NCBI RefSeq assembly: GCF_010977575.1
Contig: NZ_CP048812.1
Coordinates: 2,046,001 to 2,110,000, forward strand
Direction: 5' to 3'
Length of the DNA stretch: 64,000 nucleotides
DNA from: Halomonas socia
GTDB lineage: Bacteria; Pseudomonadota; Gammaproteobacteria; Pseudomonadales; Halomonadaceae
A program made the translations under genes and the position numbers. The notes under the pieces are model-generated. The model did no database searches. It was given only the letters and a program-made list of their open reading frames with translations, and was not told where the DNA came from. Shown piece by piece: positions 62,906-64,000 of this stretch (position 1 is its first letter; each line of letters opens with the position of its first letter).

Positions 62906-63556
62906 TCATTCGCCTCCCACTCTTTCAAGGGATACTGGGACAACCTGGATCGCTGAGTCCATTCCAGACCAGGTGGCATAGGCTCCCACGATGCTAATCC
63001 GATCACCCGGTGTGACCTCACCAAAGTTTTCAATGATCGAGATCACTTCATTGTTGAGGTCATCCGAAAAAGAGGCGAAAGCATCTTGGTTGCTGAAGTC
63101 GTTGTAGATAATGTCGGGATAGCCATCACGCAGGGCTGTTCCGGGGATGACGGGACCTGACAAGATCACCACTTCACTTTCGCTACCAGTGTCAGAGAGA
63201 GTAATCTTTCCGACACGAGAAGAGGTGTCGATGTTGTCTATCACGCCAGAAGTCTGGATCCAGAAAGTACAGGGAAAGGCTTGCCCCTTCTGGACACCAT
63301 ATTCTTCACAAGTCGTTTCGAAGCCTTGATTCTCGATAGCCGATAATACTTCGCCAATATCTCTAGCGGAAGATGAGGCCCAAGGAATGATGTCGTCATA
63401 GAGCAACGACGATGCATCTATGGAGGGGGAAGTACCTCCGGTTTTTATCTCGATGAGCTCTTCGGATGAGACAATCGTGAAACCACTCAGCATCAGAGCG
63501 GTGGACGTCAATATTGCCAAGCCGAAGGTGCGTGCTATATAGGATGTGTTCTTCAT
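62906..63556 (-). CDS. DUF2291-family exported protein
   Basis: The 216-residue protein has an N-terminal hydrophobic signal or anchor (FGLAILTSTALMLSGFTIVS). The rest matches small DUF2291 proteins that are regularly encoded inside ribose-type ABC operons (FPCTFWIQTSGVID, LSGPVIPGTALRDGYPDIIY, YNDFSNQDAFASFSDDLNNE). Its role is unknown. It lies between the binding-protein gene and the ATPase gene. ATG 63556 gives the signal; the longer frame from 63664 overlaps the neighbouring gene. Confidence 0.75.
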   Translation of the reverse strand: MKNTSYIARTFGLAILTSTALMLSGFTIVSSEELIEIKTGGTSPSIDASSLLYDDIIPWASSSARDIGEVLSAIENQGFETTCEEYGVQKGQAFPCTFWIQTSGVIDNIDTSSRVGKITLSDTGSESEVVILSGPVIPGTALRDGYPDIIYNDFSNQDAFASFSDDLNNEVISIIENFGEVTPGDRISIVGAYATWSGMDSAIQVVPVSLERVGGE

Positions 63557-63623
63557 ATCGGCACCGCGTATCACCCCGCTGATGTAGTGAGAGTGGTGGA
63601 AACCACCACTCCCACCGCTCAGC

Positions 63624-64000
63624 TTAGTTACTCTGATATTCGAAGTCGTTGACGTAATTGGCATTGTCTTCCGTGATCAGAACTCCGCGAAAGAGCTGAC
63701 GCTCTTCCGACTCTCCGGTCTCTCCGGTCTCGAGGTACTGGTGCAGCTGATTGACACCCTGACGGGCAAGCTCCTGAGCCTGGAGCATGGCAGTGGCATA
63801 GAGCCTTCCATCCAGCACCGCATCTCGCTCATCATTACTGCCGTCGATGCCGACTACAGTGACATCTGTTATGCCGGCAGCTTCCAGTGACGCGATGGCT
63901 CCAAGCGCAACCGGGCCGTTACCTGCAATGACACCAGTGATGTCTGAGTGCTCTTGAAGAATGGAGTCCATTGCTTGCTTAGCCCTCAGTAGCTCACCTC
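63624..64000 (-). CDS. Periplasmic sugar-binding protein, C-terminal part (cut by window)
   Basis: An open frame enters from the right edge and ends at 63624. It reads GELLRAKQAMDSILQEHSDI, then TGVIAGNGPVALGAIASLEA, TVVGIDGSNDERDAVLDGRL and YATAMLQAQELARQGVNQLH. This is the second lobe of a type 1 (ribose/galactose-like) periplasmic binding protein with the ligand-binding Asp in VGIDGS. It heads the ABC operon on the minus strand. The N-terminus and promoter lie beyond 64000. Confidence 0.88.
   Translation of the reverse strand, partial: GELLRAKQAMDSILQEHSDITGVIAGNGPVALGAIASLEAAGITDVTVVGIDGSNDERDAVLDGRLYATAMLQAQELARQGVNQLHQYLETGETGESEERQLFRGVLITEDNANYVNDFEYQSN

Overview
The window looks like a chromosome segment of a halophilic gammaproteobacterium of the Halomonas type. 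This is inferred from the gene content and protein style (AruF/AruG-type arginine succinyltransferase pathway, a GH13 alpha-glucosidase with a maltose ABC transporter, FabV, Rnk, ZapE, PCu(A)C and TRAP transporters). No rRNA gene or complete tRNA gene is present, so the genus is not proven.

Layout. (1) 1-19247 is an accessory region, in parts visibly richer in A+T than the rest. It starts with the tail of a FAD-dependent oxidoreductase, an IlvD/Edd-type dehydratase and a TAXI-type TRAP transporter. A complete IS3-family element (5099-6299) follows, then debris: a truncated SRAP/YedK gene and a decayed IS1380-family transposase. Next is a sugar-acid catabolic cluster (8093-17970) with a YieH-like phosphatase, an RpiR regulator, a divergent operon of IolC-DUF2090, MmsA, an SDR and an idonate-dehydrogenase-like enzyme, and a DctQMP TRAP transporter. 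The region ends with two copies of the 3' end of a tRNA-Leu gene enclosing a ParDE/RelBE-like toxin-antitoxin pair, the signature of island integration at a tRNA. (2) 19386-40270 is GC-rich core: cytochrome b561, Rnk, a LysE exporter, PCu(A)C, an AidB-like acyl-CoA dehydrogenase, NUDIX, MoxR-DUF58-TgpA, glutathione peroxidase, FabV, an ArgR-like AraC regulator, an EamA transporter, and the arginine succinyltransferase operon (astC-aruF-aruG-astD-astB). (3) 40372-44177 is a decaying cluster: a GNAT gene fused by deletion to a broken LysR gene, a frameshifted amidase, and a sodium:solute symporter with an internal deletion. (4) 44241-58456 holds NfeD-stomatin, ZapE, a DUF305 protein behind a MerR-type promoter, the maltose system (malEFG, convergent malK-alpha-glucosidase, MalT) and a YicG-like channel. 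(5) 58453-64000, on the minus strand, is a ribose-type ABC transporter operon (binding protein, DUF2291, RbsA-like, RbsC-like) followed by transaldolase and a 5'-truncated triose-phosphate isomerase.

How the genes fit together. The 9.8-18 kb operon carries the lower half of myo-inositol breakdown (5-dehydro-2-deoxygluconate kinase, aldolase-like domain, malonate-semialdehyde dehydrogenase) but none of the inositol-specific upper enzymes. In their place stand two sugar dehydrogenases and a TRAP importer. This suggests a route that enters at 2-deoxy-5-keto-gluconate from an imported deoxy-aldonate. It is the most interesting metabolic hypothesis here and rests on inference from gene families. 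The maltose genes form a complete import, hydrolysis and activation unit. The arginine operon converts arginine to glutamate and succinate but lacks astE within the window.
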